Part shown: positions 1 to 9,175 of the stretch, piece by piece
Numbering within the stretch: the first letter of the stretch is position 1
Layout: the number at the start of each line of letters is the position of its first letter
Origin: Bacteroidales bacterium
GTDB taxonomy: Bacteria; Bacteroidota; Bacteroidia; Bacteroidales; FEN-979
Direction: 5' to 3'
DNA: 37,644 nt
NCBI GenBank assembly: GCA_023229525.1
Contig: JALNZC010000037.1
Span: 1 to 37,644 of the forward strand
Made by a program: the position numbers and the translations under genes
Notes under the pieces: generated by a model
What the model was told of the DNA's origin: nothing
Databases searched by the model: none
The model's input: only the letters and a program-made list of their open reading frames with translations

Positions 1-525
1 ACCCAATCACCAGGGCGTGATCAGTCTTGAACCGGTAACTGCAGAAAAGGGTGAAATAACCGTTCCGGTTGTCATTTCCGATATGACCAACCTTGGATCA
101 TTCCAGTTTACAGTACAATACGATCCCTCGAAATTGACTCCCGGAGAGATCACCGGCTGGTACCAGGGAATTGATGGTGTTACCATCGGTACACCGGCTC
201 CTGGATTTATGACCTTTGTATGGGCTGCTGACATTTCGGGTGTAACCATCGGAAATGGTGTCCTATGCAACCTGCACTTTACCTCCGTCTCGGCTGAGGG
301 ATCTTCCCTGGAATTTGTCAATGCTCCGACCCAACAGGAATTCAGTGATTTCGATGGTGTGCTCTTTGATCCCCAGGTCATCAATGGCGCTGTGAAGTCG
401 GCAACGGGCATCAGAGAAACCAATCTTGCGGGATTAAGTGTTTATCCGAATCCGAATAACGGAAAATTCACCCTGCGGTTTGATTCAGGCAAGGAATCAG
501 TTAACATCCGGATCTTGAATGCACT
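1..525 (+). repeat. Direct repeat copy 1 (pairs with 4460-4984)
   Basis: This segment aligns without gaps to 4460-4984 (constant offset 4459), with roughly thirty mismatches by hand count. It covers the cohesin-like domain and the first part of the sorting domain. Similarity stops abruptly after the codons for N-A-L in both genes. Confidence 0.9.
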
Positions 526-676
526 GGGTTCTGTTGTGTTTGAAGAAAACAATGTCGCCGTTCCCGCTTCCGGATCAAAAATTATTAATCTTGGGATACT
601 GCCCGAAGGAATATATCTGCTAAGTGTAAAAGAAGCTGGTAGTGTAATAAATAAGAAAATTTTTATCGTTAGATAA
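1..676 (+). CDS. C-terminal part of a T9SS-secreted protein with a cohesin-like domain (5' truncated by window edge)
   Basis: The frame is open from base 2, and the reading matches residues inside the downstream C25 peptidase (P-N-H-Q-G-V). The GTG at 17 is therefore an internal codon and the true start lies upstream of the window. What remains is a cohesin-like beta-sandwich (roughly bases 20-380), then a T9SS type A sorting domain beginning at the LSVYPNPNNGKF motif (about base 437) and ending in a short basic tail (KKIFIVR). Sorting domains of this type direct export across the outer membrane and are removed at the cell surface. The next gene starts only 19 bases after the stop, so the two are probably co-transcribed paralogues. 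Their last approximately 525 bases are close to identical up to base 525, after which the two C-terminal tails diverge. The missing N-terminal part may also be a peptidase, but this cannot be seen here. Confidence 0.85.
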   Translation, partial: PNHQGVISLEPVTAEKGEITVPVVISDMTNLGSFQFTVQYDPSKLTPGEITGWYQGIDGVTIGTPAPGFMTFVWAADISGVTIGNGVLCNLHFTSVSAEGSSLEFVNAPTQQEFSDFDGVLFDPQVINGAVKSATGIRETNLAGLSVYPNPNNGKFTLRFDSGKESVNIRILNALGSVVFEENNVAVPASGSKIINLGILPEGIYLLSVKEAGSVINKKIFIVR

Positions 677-695
677 ACGTTCAATAATAAAAATC

Positions 696-3600
696 ATGAA
701 AAACCTTTCCCTGGTAATAGCAGGAATGCTATGTTTGTTTGCTTTGAGCGTAAATGCCCAAAGTTTTTCTTACTCCGATTCATGGGGTAAAGCCGGATTT
801 AACCTGATGGATTCAAAAACTACTTCTGTTCAGGTTATTTTCTCTGTTCCTCAGTTTTCCCTTGACGATTTCAACCTAAATGGTCAGACAGTAAAAGATG
901 TCGATCTTCCCGGAGCCATGCTCTTCAACGATGCAGGCGCTCCGAATTTACCCGGACGGGCTTCGTATATAGCCGTTCCCCAAGGTGCCACACCAAAACT
1001 GAACATCCTCTCGCAACGCACGGAAACAATTCATAATGTGGATATTGTTCCTGCGCCAGTCATTCCATGGGACAATGATAAATCACCCATGGTATATGAG
1101 AAGAAACAATCCATTTATTCCAGAAATGGTTTATATCCCGAGAATCCGGTGAAATTATCCGAAGTCACCCAGATTCGTGGAGTAGATGCCGTTCTCCTTG
1201 GCATTACACCGTTCCAGTACAATCCGGTTACCAAAGATCTGATCGTATATAAGGACATCAAAGTTGAAATCACATTCGTGGGTGGTAACGGCCATTTTGG
1301 CGAGGACCGTTTGCGCAGTCAATGGTTTGATCCCATTTTGCAGGATGCTTTGCTCAACCGGGAAGCGCTTCCGGAAATTGATTATGGCAAACGCGCTTCG
1401 TCTTTTGCAGGTCAAAAGGAAATCGGCTTTGAGTATTTAATCATTGTTCCCAATAATCCTGAATTTACGCAATGGGCCGATTCGATTAAACAATGGCGTA
1501 CCAGTCAGGGAATCCGTACCGGGATTAAAACGCTGGCCGAAGTCGGTGGCAACACATCTACCGCCATCAAAAATTATGTGACAAATGCATACAACACATG
1601 GACCATTCCTCCGGCTGCCGTTCTTCTATTGGCCGATTATGGCTCCAATGTGAACAATTCAATTACATCCCCGTTATGGGACAACTACTGTGTATCGGAT
1701 AACATCTATGCCGATGTGAACAACAATATGATGCCGGATATCATTTTTTCGCGTATCACCGCCAACAATGCCACCCAGCTCCAGGTAATGGTAAGCAAGG
1801 GATTGAATTATGAAAGAAATCCGCCAACCAGCGCCGATTTTTATCATCATCCCATCACTGCTTTGGGTTGGCAAACTGAACGGTGGTTCCAGCTTTGTTC
1901 TGAAATCGTAGGTGGGTTCTGGCACAACGTATTGGGTAAAGACCAGGTTAGAATCAATGCCATTTATGATGGAAACCCCAATGTTGACCCATGGTCGACT
2001 GCCACCAACACGGGCCAGGTTGTCAATTATTTCGGTCCAAGTGGATTGGGATATATACCGGCCACTCCCCAGGGACTTGGCGGTTTTTCAGGAGGGACTC
2101 CTGCACAGGTTGTTAATGCCATAAACAATGGGGCTTTCATTCTCCAGCACCGCGATCATGGTTATGAAGATGGCTGGGGTGAACCCGGCTTCACTGGAAC
2201 TCACATCAATCAGTTAACCAATACCGATCTTACTTTTGTTTTCTCGATCAACTGTTTAACAGGAAAATATAATTACAGCGGAGATTGTTTCGGTGAAAAA
2301 TTCCATCGTTATACGAAAAATGGAAATAATTCCGGCGCACTTGGATTTGTAGCGCCTTCGGAAGTATCTTACTCCTTTGTTAATGATGCCTATACATGGG
2401 GCATGTACGACAACATGTGGCCCAACTTTATGCCGGGCTATGGAACTACACCGGCCTCAAGGGGTATGTTGCCCGCCGTAGGTATGACGGCCGGAAAATA
2501 TTTCCTCCAGCAATCCAACTGGCCTTATAATACCGAAAACAAAGAGGTTACTTATTATCTTTTCCATGCCCATTGCGACGCTTTCCTGAATTTGTTTTCC
2601 GAAGTTCCGCAAAACCTTACCGTTCAACATGAAGGTGTATTGTTAAGCGGGTTAACTTCATTTGAAGTTACCGCCAATGCCGGGTCCTTCATTGCATTGA
2701 CCGTCAATGGCGAAATTCTCGGGACAGGTCAGGGAACGGGTTCTCCCGTTGACATAACCATCCCGGCCCAGCTTCCTGGTACCTTTGTCAATGTTACCGT
2801 AACCAAAGAGAATTATTACCGATATTCCCAATCAGTTCAGGTAATTCCGCCCTCCGGTGCATATGTGATCAAAGATTTTTACTGGGTCAACGATACCATA
2901 CTCGGGAACGGAAATGGGCCGCTGGATTTTAATGAAACAGTAAATCTTTCATTGGGGATGAAAAATGTGGGTTCAGAGCAGGCATCAAATATTGTTGTTA
3001 ACTTTTCTGAAGATGATCCCTATATCACGATTTCCGACTCTACTGAAAACTTTGGAAACATTCCACCCAACACCACGGTGCATGTAGACAATGCATACGC
3101 GTTATCATCAGCCAATAATATCCCCGATCAACATACGGCTGTTTTCACAGTTTCTGCCACGGATGGGACGAATATCTGGACGTCAAATCTTACGGTAATT
3201 GCGAATGCACCTGTACTCACTGTTGGAACCTTGACCATTTCAGACCCGACCGGCAACGGAAACGGACGTCTTGATCCGGGTGAAACCGCAGATTTATTAA
3301 TCTCTGCTACAAATACCGGACATAGCTCATCATATGATGCCTTGGCAACGCTGGGTTCCCTGAGTAGCTATATTACTTTTAATTCCGGACCTGTTGATCT
3401 TGGAATTATGGAACCCAATATACCGAAAACGGCGGTATATAATATCACAGTTGATCCTTCAGCGCCGATCGGGACTTTGATCGACTTTAACTTCTCTGTT
3501 GTGGCAGACCAGTATTCTGCTGAAAAAACCTTTAATGCTAAGATCGGTTTGATCGTGGAAGACTTTGAATCAGGCGGGTTTACGCAATATGCATGGACAC

Positions 3601-5135
3601 AGGGAGGAAATCAGCCATGGTCTGTCACCAATGTTGATCCCTATGAAGGTCTTTATTCTGCCAAATCGGGGACGATAACGCATAGTCAAAAATCAGATCT
3701 AAGCCTTCAGATGAATGTAACCAATCCCGATAGTATATCATTCTATTATAAGACCTCTTCGGAAACTGGCTACGATTACCTTAAGTTTTTCCTCGATGGT
3801 ACAAATATAGGGCAATGGTCGGGGGAAACACCCTGGACAAAGGCTTCATATCCTGTAGCCGCAGGCAACCATACCTTCAAATGGGAATATATGAAAGACG
3901 GCAGCGTTTCGAACGGAAGCGATTGTGGCTGGATCGATTACATTGTTTTCCCGGCTGCAGCTCCTGCAGCAGCTTCGGTGACGGGCACGATAACTTATGC
4001 CAATACGGTGAACACACCTTTGAACGGTTTGACCGTTAAACTGAAAAACAGCGGCGGAACGGTTATCGGCACTACGACTACCAATGCAACTGGTAATTAT
4101 ACCTTTACCTCTGTTCCGGCCGGTAATTACACGTTGGAAGCAACTACGACCAAACCCTGGAACGGAGTCACCGCAACCGATGTTCTGTTATATCGTAAGC
4201 ACATTGCAAACATTGCGCTGCTCACCGGTATTTATCTTGCCTCGGGCGATGTTAATGCTTCGGGAAGTTTAACGGCAGCAGATGTCCTGCTGGTAAAAAA
4301 GCGCATTGCTACCATTATCAGTTCATTCCCGGCCGGCGACTGGTTGTTTAACAACACACCCTTTACCGTAGGGGGAGGCAGTGTAACTCAGAATTTCAAG
4401 GGAATCGTTTACGGCGATGCCAATGGTTCTTACATTCCGACGGTCAACAAATCACTGGAACCCAATCACCAGGGCGTGATCAGTCTTGAACCGGTAACTG
4501 CAGAAAAGGGTGAAATAACCGTTCCAGTTGTCATTTCCGATATGACCAACCTCGGATCCTTCCAGTTCACGGTACAATACGATCCCTCGAAATTGACTCC
4601 CGGAGAGATCACAGGCTGGTACCAGGGAATTGATGGTGTCACCATCGGCACACCGGCTCCTGGGTTTATGACCTTTGTATGGGCTGCTGATATTTCGGGT
4701 GTAACCATCAGAAATAGTGTCCTATGCAATCTGCACTTTACCTCTACCTCAGCTGAGAGTTCCTCCCTGGAATTTGTCAATGCTCCGACCCAACAGGAAT
4801 TCAGTGATTTCGATGGTGTGCTCTTTGAGCCCCAGGTTATCAATGGCGCTGTGAAGTCGGCAACGGGCATCGGAGAAACCAATCTTCAGGGATTAAGTGT
4901 TTATCCGAATCCGAATAACGGGAAATTCACCCTGCGGTTTGATTCAGGCAAGGGGTCAGTTAACATCCGGATCATGAATGCACTTGGAAGTGTGGTTTAT
5001 GAAGAAGCCAACGTTCAGGTAACAGCTGGCCGGATCAAAACCATTGACCTGAGTGCCCAACCGAAGGGAATTTATATGATCCGCGTGGAAGACGACCATC
5101 AAGTGATAACTCAAAAAATAGTTATCGGAAAGTAA
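696..5135 (+). CDS. Gingipain-like C25 family cysteine peptidase with dockerin-like, cohesin-like and T9SS sorting domains
   Basis: The 1479-residue secreted protein starts with a signal peptide (about 1-21, ending SVNA). A propeptide-like region (about 25-230) and a C25 peptidase domain (about 245-640) follow. The likely catalytic pair is His488 in HRDHG and Cys520 in SINCLTG; the 32-residue spacing resembles that of gingipain R. Next come an Ig-like domain (about 655-720), two NGNG-type Ig/CARDB-like repeats (about 735-950), a MAM/adhesin-like beta-sandwich (about 954-1090) and a carboxypeptidase-regulatory-like domain (about 1095-1155). A dockerin-like segment (about 1156-1210) has one canonical calcium loop, D1185-V-N-A-S-G to D1196. 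A cohesin-like domain (about 1260-1385) and a T9SS sorting domain (about 1398-1479) complete the chain. It probably acts at the cell surface or outside as a protease. Cleavage specificity cannot be read from the sequence. It lies 19 bases behind its partial paralogue. Confidence 0.9.
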   Translation: MKNLSLVIAGMLCLFALSVNAQSFSYSDSWGKAGFNLMDSKTTSVQVIFSVPQFSLDDFNLNGQTVKDVDLPGAMLFNDAGAPNLPGRASYIAVPQGATPKLNILSQRTETIHNVDIVPAPVIPWDNDKSPMVYEKKQSIYSRNGLYPENPVKLSEVTQIRGVDAVLLGITPFQYNPVTKDLIVYKDIKVEITFVGGNGHFGEDRLRSQWFDPILQDALLNREALPEIDYGKRASSFAGQKEIGFEYLIIVPNNPEFTQWADSIKQWRTSQGIRTGIKTLAEVGGNTSTAIKNYVTNAYNTWTIPPAAVLLLADYGSNVNNSITSPLWDNYCVSDNIYADVNNNMMPDIIFSRITANNATQLQVMVSKGLNYERNPPTSADFYHHPITALGWQTERWFQLCSEIVGGFWHNVLGKDQVRINAIYDGNPNVDPWSTATNTGQVVNYFGPSGLGYIPATPQGLGGFSGGTPAQVVNAINNGAFILQHRDHGYEDGWGEPGFTGTHINQLTNTDLTFVFSINCLTGKYNYSGDCFGEKFHRYTKNGNNSGALGFVAPSEVSYSFVNDAYTWGMYDNMWPNFMPGYGTTPASRGMLPAVGMTAGKYFLQQSNWPYNTENKEVTYYLFHAHCDAFLNLFSEVPQNLTVQHEGVLLSGLTSFEVTANAGSFIALTVNGEILGTGQGTGSPVDITIPAQLPGTFVNVTVTKENYYRYSQSVQVIPPSGAYVIKDFYWVNDTILGNGNGPLDFNETVNLSLGMKNVGSEQASNIVVNFSEDDPYITISDSTENFGNIPPNTTVHVDNAYALSSANNIPDQHTAVFTVSATDGTNIWTSNLTVIANAPVLTVGTLTISDPTGNGNGRLDPGETADLLISATNTGHSSSYDALATLGSLSSYITFNSGPVDLGIMEPNIPKTAVYNITVDPSAPIGTLIDFNFSVVADQYSAEKTFNAKIGLIVEDFESGGFTQYAWTQGGNQPWSVTNVDPYEGLYSAKSGTITHSQKSDLSLQMNVTNPDSISFYYKTSSETGYDYLKFFLDGTNIGQWSGETPWTKASYPVAAGNHTFKWEYMKDGSVSNGSDCGWIDYIVFPAAAPAAASVTGTITYANTVNTPLNGLTVKLKNSGGTVIGTTTTNATGNYTFTSVPAGNYTLEATTTKPWNGVTATDVLLYRKHIANIALLTGIYLASGDVNASGSLTAADVLLVKKRIATIISSFPAGDWLFNNTPFTVGGGSVTQNFKGIVYGDANGSYIPTVNKSLEPNHQGVISLEPVTAEKGEITVPVVISDMTNLGSFQFTVQYDPSKLTPGEITGWYQGIDGVTIGTPAPGFMTFVWAADISGVTIRNSVLCNLHFTSTSAESSSLEFVNAPTQQEFSDFDGVLFEPQVINGAVKSATGIGETNLQGLSVYPNPNNGKFTLRFDSGKGSVNIRIMNALGSVVYEEANVQVTAGRIKTIDLSAQPKGIYMIRVEDDHQVITQKIVIGK
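4460..4984 (+). repeat. Direct repeat copy 2 (pairs with 1-525)
   Basis: This is the second copy of the cohesin-like/sorting-domain segment, inside the C25 peptidase gene. The 5' boundary cannot be judged because copy 1 meets the window edge. The 3' boundary falls at the same codon in both genes. Confidence 0.9.
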
Positions 5136-5176
5136 AAACCAGGAGATACCTGTTTTTATTACGTATCTTTCGTTTC

Positions 5177-5214
5177 AAAACCGCCCCAATAGAACAGTTG
5201 AGGCGGTTTTTTTT
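5177..5214 (+). terminator. Rho-independent terminator after the C25 peptidase gene
   Basis: A nine-pair stem (AAAACCGCC at 5177-5185 with GGCGGTTTT at 5202-5210) is followed by an uninterrupted run of eight T (5207-5214). It closes the unit of the two secreted proteins. The 3' arm overlaps the promoter region of the ABC-F gene. Confidence 0.85.
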
Positions 5215-5227
5215 AATTGTATCTTTG
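5198..5227 (+). promoter_or_regulatory. Bacteroidetes-type promoter of the ABC-F gene
   Basis: The -7 element TATCTTTG (5220-5227) matches TAnnTTTG exactly. A TTG at 5198-5200, 19 bases upstream, fits the -33 element. Only eight bases separate the -7 element from the ATG at 5236, so the transcript should have almost no leader. The promoter overlaps the 3' half of the preceding terminator. Confidence 0.65.
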
Positions 5228-5235
5228 CCAGGCTT

Positions 5236-7179
5236 ATGATTTCAATCAACAATCTTTCGGTTCAATTCAGTGGGGAATCGCTTTTCGATCATGTTTCTTT
5301 TTTTATCAATGACAAGGATCGCATCGGCCTTGTTGGAAAAAACGGAGCCGGTAAATCGACCTTATTGAAGATTATCAAGGGAATTCAAAAGGCAAATGAG
5401 GGAGATGTGATTTACCAGGATGGATTTACTATAGGTTATCTTCCCCAGGAGATGGAACCCAATAGTAAGAAGAGTGTCATGGAGGAAGCCATGACTGCAT
5501 TCAGTGAAGTGGTGCACCTGGAAGAACGCATTGCCGGTTATGAGCGCCAGATAGGTGAAAGAACCGATTATGAATCAGAAAGTTATCATAAACTTATCCG
5601 AGCCCATTCCGATACTCTTGAACGCTATCATCTCCTTGGAGGACAAGCAATTCATGTAAATATTGAAAAAGTCCTTTCGGGATTGGGTTTCGAACGGGAA
5701 GAATTTACACGTAAGCTGACAACTTTCAGCAGTGGATGGCAAATGCGGGTGGAAATCGCTAAAATCCTGTTGCAACAGCCAAATCTGGTATTGCTTGACG
5801 AACCGACCAACCACCTCGACATTGATTCCATCCAGTGGCTTGAGGAATTTTTAACCGATTACAAAGGCGCTGTGGTACTGGTCTCCCACGACCGTGCATT
5901 CCTCGACAATGTCACTAAACGATCCATCGAAATTTCTAAAGGTAAAATCTACGACTATAAAGCCAATTATTCGGAATATGTATTGATGCGTGAGGAACGG
6001 ATGGAGAGCCAGCTGGCCACGCACAATAACCAGCAGCGGCAGATCCGCCAGATCGAAAGGTTTGTGGAACGTTTCCGTTCTAAAGCCACAAAAGCGAAAC
6101 AGGTACAGTCGCGTATTAAAATGATGGAAAAAATTGAACTGGTTGAAGTTGATCTGGTGGATGATTCGGGTATCCGTTTTCGGTTCCCTCCGGCACCTCA
6201 TTCCGGAAAAATTATCCTTGAAGCTGAACGCCTGTATAAAGATTATCCACAGAAGCGGGTATTAAATGATCTGAATTTCTCCGTCATCAAAAATGACCGG
6301 ATTGCCTTTGTCGGGAAAAACGGTGAGGGAAAGACAACATTGTCGAAAGTAATTACCGGACAGGTTGACTTTACAGGGATACTGAAATTCGGCCACAATG
6401 TTGTCATCGGTTATTATGCCCAGGACCAGAGTGATTATTTGGATCCGGAGAAAACAGTGTTTAAAACCATTGATGATATTGCGGTAGGAGATATCCGGAC
6501 AAGGATCAAGGCCATCCTCGGCGGATTTTTATTCAGTGGCGACGATATTGAAAAAAAGGTCAAAATCCTTTCGGGAGGAGAAAAATCGCGGTTGTCCCTG
6601 GCAAAATTGCTGCTTACTCCAGCTAATTTGTTGATTCTTGACGAACCGACAAACCATCTCGATATGCGGTCGAAGGATGTTCTTAAAAATGCACTGCTGC
6701 AATTCAACGGAACGCTGATCATCGTTTCCCATGACCGTGATTTTCTGCAGGGCCTTACCAACCGGGTGTTTGAATTCAGACATGGGACCATGAAAGAATA
6801 TATCGGCGACATTTACGATTTTCTGGAACAACGCCGCCTGCGTAGCCTGGCCGAACTGACTGAAAATCTAAAACACACTGAAATGGCATCCGGAGTGGAA
6901 GCGACCTCCCTGAATAAATTGAACTGGGAGAAAAAGAAAGAAAACGACCGGGAAATCAGGAAAGTAAAAAATTCAATCACCAAAAGTGAATCTGAAATTG
7001 ACCGGATAGAGACCGGAATAAAGGAAATGGAAGTCAGGCTTGGAAATCCCGAGAAATATCAGAAACAGATTCAGGATGGCACTTTGTACAAAGAATATGA
7101 ATTACTTAAAGAAGGCCTCTCTCGTGAAATGAAACGGTGGGAAGAACTGCAGTATGAGTTGGAAATTCTGGAATCGTGA
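5236..7179 (+). CDS. ABC-F family ATP-binding cassette protein
   Basis: The 647-residue soluble protein has two ABC ATPase domains and no membrane segments, the ABC-F layout of ribosome-associated ATPases (EttA, Uup, YheS and related). Domain 1 has Walker A GKNGAGKST (about 34-42), a degenerate signature (FSSGWQ) and Walker B with LLDEPTNHLD. Domain 2 has Walker A GKNGEGKTT (about 360-368), signature LSGGEKSRLSLAK and LILDEPTNHLD. A charged helical linker with FVERFRSKATKAKQVQSR lies between them, as expected for the P-site tRNA interaction motif. A C-terminal charged coiled coil (about 555-647) resembles that of Uup/YheS-type members. The likely role is translation-factor activity or ribosome rescue; an antibiotic-resistance role is not indicated. 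It is monocistronic, with its own promoter and a terminator upstream. The TGA stop is shared with the first base of a heptanucleotide repeat array. Confidence 0.93.
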   Translation: MISINNLSVQFSGESLFDHVSFFINDKDRIGLVGKNGAGKSTLLKIIKGIQKANEGDVIYQDGFTIGYLPQEMEPNSKKSVMEEAMTAFSEVVHLEERIAGYERQIGERTDYESESYHKLIRAHSDTLERYHLLGGQAIHVNIEKVLSGLGFEREEFTRKLTTFSSGWQMRVEIAKILLQQPNLVLLDEPTNHLDIDSIQWLEEFLTDYKGAVVLVSHDRAFLDNVTKRSIEISKGKIYDYKANYSEYVLMREERMESQLATHNNQQRQIRQIERFVERFRSKATKAKQVQSRIKMMEKIELVEVDLVDDSGIRFRFPPAPHSGKIILEAERLYKDYPQKRVLNDLNFSVIKNDRIAFVGKNGEGKTTLSKVITGQVDFTGILKFGHNVVIGYYAQDQSDYLDPEKTVFKTIDDIAVGDIRTRIKAILGGFLFSGDDIEKKVKILSGGEKSRLSLAKLLLTPANLLILDEPTNHLDMRSKDVLKNALLQFNGTLIIVSHDRDFLQGLTNRVFEFRHGTMKEYIGDIYDFLEQRRLRSLAELTENLKHTEMASGVEATSLNKLNWEKKKENDREIRKVKNSITKSESEIDRIETGIKEMEVRLGNPEKYQKQIQDGTLYKEYELLKEGLSREMKRWEELQYELEILES

Positions 7180-7220
7180 CGAAGGACGAAGGACGAGGGA
7201 CGAAGGACGAAGGACGAAGG
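7179..7220. repeat. Heptanucleotide tandem repeat (ACGAAGG, 6 units)
   Basis: Six consecutive 7-bp units run from 7179, five ACGAAGG and one ACGAGGG. The first A is also the last base of the ABC-F stop codon. A shorter run of a second heptamer (TGCAAAA, two units) follows near 7228-7242. The array fills much of the gap between two convergent genes. The same heptamer appears inside mfd near 16767-16840. Confidence 0.95.
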
Positions 7221-7284
7221 ACGCAAAGTGCAAAATGCAAAATAATGGATATTAGACGCTATAATTGAAAGTGGCAGGTGTTTC

Positions 7285-8259
7285 TCACTTGTTTCTGCCG
7301 ACCATTCCCAATGATAATCCCCGGATTTCTTCTTTAAATTCTTCTTTAACATTTAAAGTGTCAAGTATCCGGGTTGCTTGTTGAAAATGCAATTCTATTT
7401 CCTGGCGGGTATATTCGTCAATTCTGAGTTTCTGATAAATCCGGGTAACCCCAAAGATTTTTTCAGTCAATGGAATTTCAGGACTATAAAAATAATGAGT
7501 CAACTGAATAAGATCATCTTCGTGTGCAACTTCGAAGGCTTTTAAAAACAGAAATGTTTTTTTATTGGTAATTATATCACCGCCGATCTCTTTTCCAAAT
7601 ACCGAAGTATCGCCAAAAGCATCGAGATAATCATCCTGTAACTGAAAGGCCAATCCCAGTTCAATCCCGAAATCGTAGATATTTTCTGCGTCGACAGGGT
7701 CGGCAAGCGCAATGATGGCTCCGAGCTTAAGACTACAAGCAATAAGCACCGCAGTTTTCAGCTGGATCATCATCATGTACTTATCGATGGTTATATTTGT
7801 TTGTGTTTCGAAATTCATGTCATACTGCTGTCCTTCACATACTTTCCTGGCCGTATCGTTAAAGAGCCGGAGCACATCGGGCAAAAGTGCCGGATCAGTT
7901 TTAGCAACATATTCATATGCCAGGACAAACATGGTATCACCGGAAAGGATGGCGGTGTTATCGTTCCACTTTTTGTGAACAGTCTCCTTACCCCTGCGTA
8001 ACGGAGCATTATCCATAATATCGTCGTGCAGTAGTGTAAAATTGTGAAAGATCTCAAGGCCCATGGCCGGAAAAACTGCTTTTTCAATGTCTCCTCCGAA
8101 AAGATCGCATGCCAGAAGAACCAGAACAGGACGAATTCGTTTGCCACCCTGGTCAAGGGTATAGATTATAGGTTCGTAAAGTTTCACGGGTTCATTCAGA
8201 AATTGTGTACAAGTGAAAGCGGTTGAAATGCGGTGCTGTATCGATTCAAGGGAATACAT
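7285..8259 (-). CDS. Polyprenyl diphosphate synthase (trans-isoprenyl, GGPP/short-to-medium chain type)
   Basis: The 324-residue class I trans-prenyltransferase condenses isopentenyl diphosphate with allylic diphosphates. Visible motifs are GGKRIRP (38-44), the first aspartate-rich motif DDIMD (79-83) followed by LRRGKETVHKKW, and the second motif DDYLD (209-213), which bind Mg-diphosphate. A phenylalanine (F74) sits five residues before the first motif, which has no two-residue insertion. In the known families this favours a C15-C20 product rather than a very long chain; that is inference. Length is normal. It starts 17 bases after the rfbA stop on the same strand, so it is likely the last gene of an RND-rfbA-prenyl synthase operon. 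It could feed quinone, carotenoid or other lipid synthesis. Confidence 0.92.
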   Translation of the reverse strand: MYSLESIQHRISTAFTCTQFLNEPVKLYEPIIYTLDQGGKRIRPVLVLLACDLFGGDIEKAVFPAMGLEIFHNFTLLHDDIMDNAPLRRGKETVHKKWNDNTAILSGDTMFVLAYEYVAKTDPALLPDVLRLFNDTARKVCEGQQYDMNFETQTNITIDKYMMMIQLKTAVLIACSLKLGAIIALADPVDAENIYDFGIELGLAFQLQDDYLDAFGDTSVFGKEIGGDIITNKKTFLFLKAFEVAHEDDLIQLTHYFYSPEIPLTEKIFGVTRIYQKLRIDEYTRQEIELHFQQATRILDTLNVKEEFKEEIRGLSLGMVGRNK

Positions 8260-8276
8260 ATCGACCGGAATGATTG

Positions 8277-9137
8277 TTATTCAGTTAAATTCATCAGGTA
8301 TTGTCCATAACCGCTTTTTAGGAGCGGATGGGCGACTTCATTCAATTGTTCCCGGTTGATAAATTTCATCCGGAAAGCAATTTCTTCGATACATCCGATT
8401 TTCAACCCCTGGCGATTTTGTACCACTTCAACGAACTGGGCAGCCTGAAGCAGTGATTCAAACGTACCCGTATCGAGCCAGGCAATACCACGGCTTAAGA
8501 TACCAACTTTCAGTTTCCGTTGTTCAAGATAGTACCTGTTTACGTCGGTAATCTCATATTCACCACGGGCACTGGGCTTAATGTTCCTGGCTACTTCAAT
8601 CACGGAATTATCATAAAAATAGAGCCCCGGAACGGCAAAGTTGGATTTGGGATGTGTGGGTTTCTCTTCAATGGAGATGGCATTGCATTTATCGTCGAAT
8701 TCAACAACACCATACCGTTCGGGGTCATGTACATGGTATGCAAACACTACACCACCAACGGGATCACTGTTTTCCTGCACCGTTTGTTTGAGTCCTGTAC
8801 CATAGAAAATATTATCGCCCAGGATAAGCCCCACTTTATCGTTCCCGATAAACGGAGCGCCAATCACAAAAGCCTGGGCTAAACCATTGGGAACGGCTTG
8901 TTCGGCATAGGAAAATGAACAACCCAGCGCATGACCATCCCTAAGCAGGATTCTGAAATTCGGTAAATCCGTGGGGGTCGATATGATCAGTATTTCCCTG
9001 ATCCCGGCCATCATTAATACCGAAAGCGGATAATAGATCATGGGTTTGTCGTAGACCGGCATCAGTTGTTTGCTTACGGCTAATGTCAGAGGATGTAAAC
9101 GGGTTCCTGCCCCTCCTGCAAGAATGATTCCTTTCAT
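8277..9137 (-). CDS. rfbA: Glucose-1-phosphate thymidylyltransferase
   Basis: The 286-residue protein has the RmlA/RfbA nucleotidyltransferase hallmarks: GGAGTRLHPLT at 8-18, SKQLMPVYDKPMIYYPLS with the catalytic-site lysine, LGDNIFYG, and EKPTHPKSN. It converts glucose-1-phosphate and dTTP to dTDP-glucose, the first step to dTDP-L-rhamnose and other dTDP-sugars of surface polysaccharides. Length and start (MKGIILAGG) are those expected. No rfbB, rfbC or rfbD lies nearby, which is unusual because these genes often cluster. Instead it sits between an RND transporter (upstream, separated by a 69-base repeat-bearing gap) and a prenyl synthase (downstream, 17-base gap). Confidence 0.95.
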   Translation of the reverse strand: MKGIILAGGAGTRLHPLTLAVSKQLMPVYDKPMIYYPLSVLMMAGIREILIISTPTDLPNFRILLRDGHALGCSFSYAEQAVPNGLAQAFVIGAPFIGNDKVGLILGDNIFYGTGLKQTVQENSDPVGGVVFAYHVHDPERYGVVEFDDKCNAISIEEKPTHPKSNFAVPGLYFYDNSVIEVARNIKPSARGEYEITDVNRYYLEQRKLKVGILSRGIAWLDTGTFESLLQAAQFVEVVQNRQGLKIGCIEEIAFRMKFINREQLNEVAHPLLKSGYGQYLMNLTE

Positions 9138-9175
9138 GGTGCTTCCGGTTGAAATTCTCAGATCGTATTTACTGG

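Noticed and set aside
7071..7352. Minus-strand 93-codon frame across the ABC-F/prenyl synthase junction
   Set aside because: It overlaps two convincing genes and its centre is the heptamer repeat (S-S-F-V-L-R-P).
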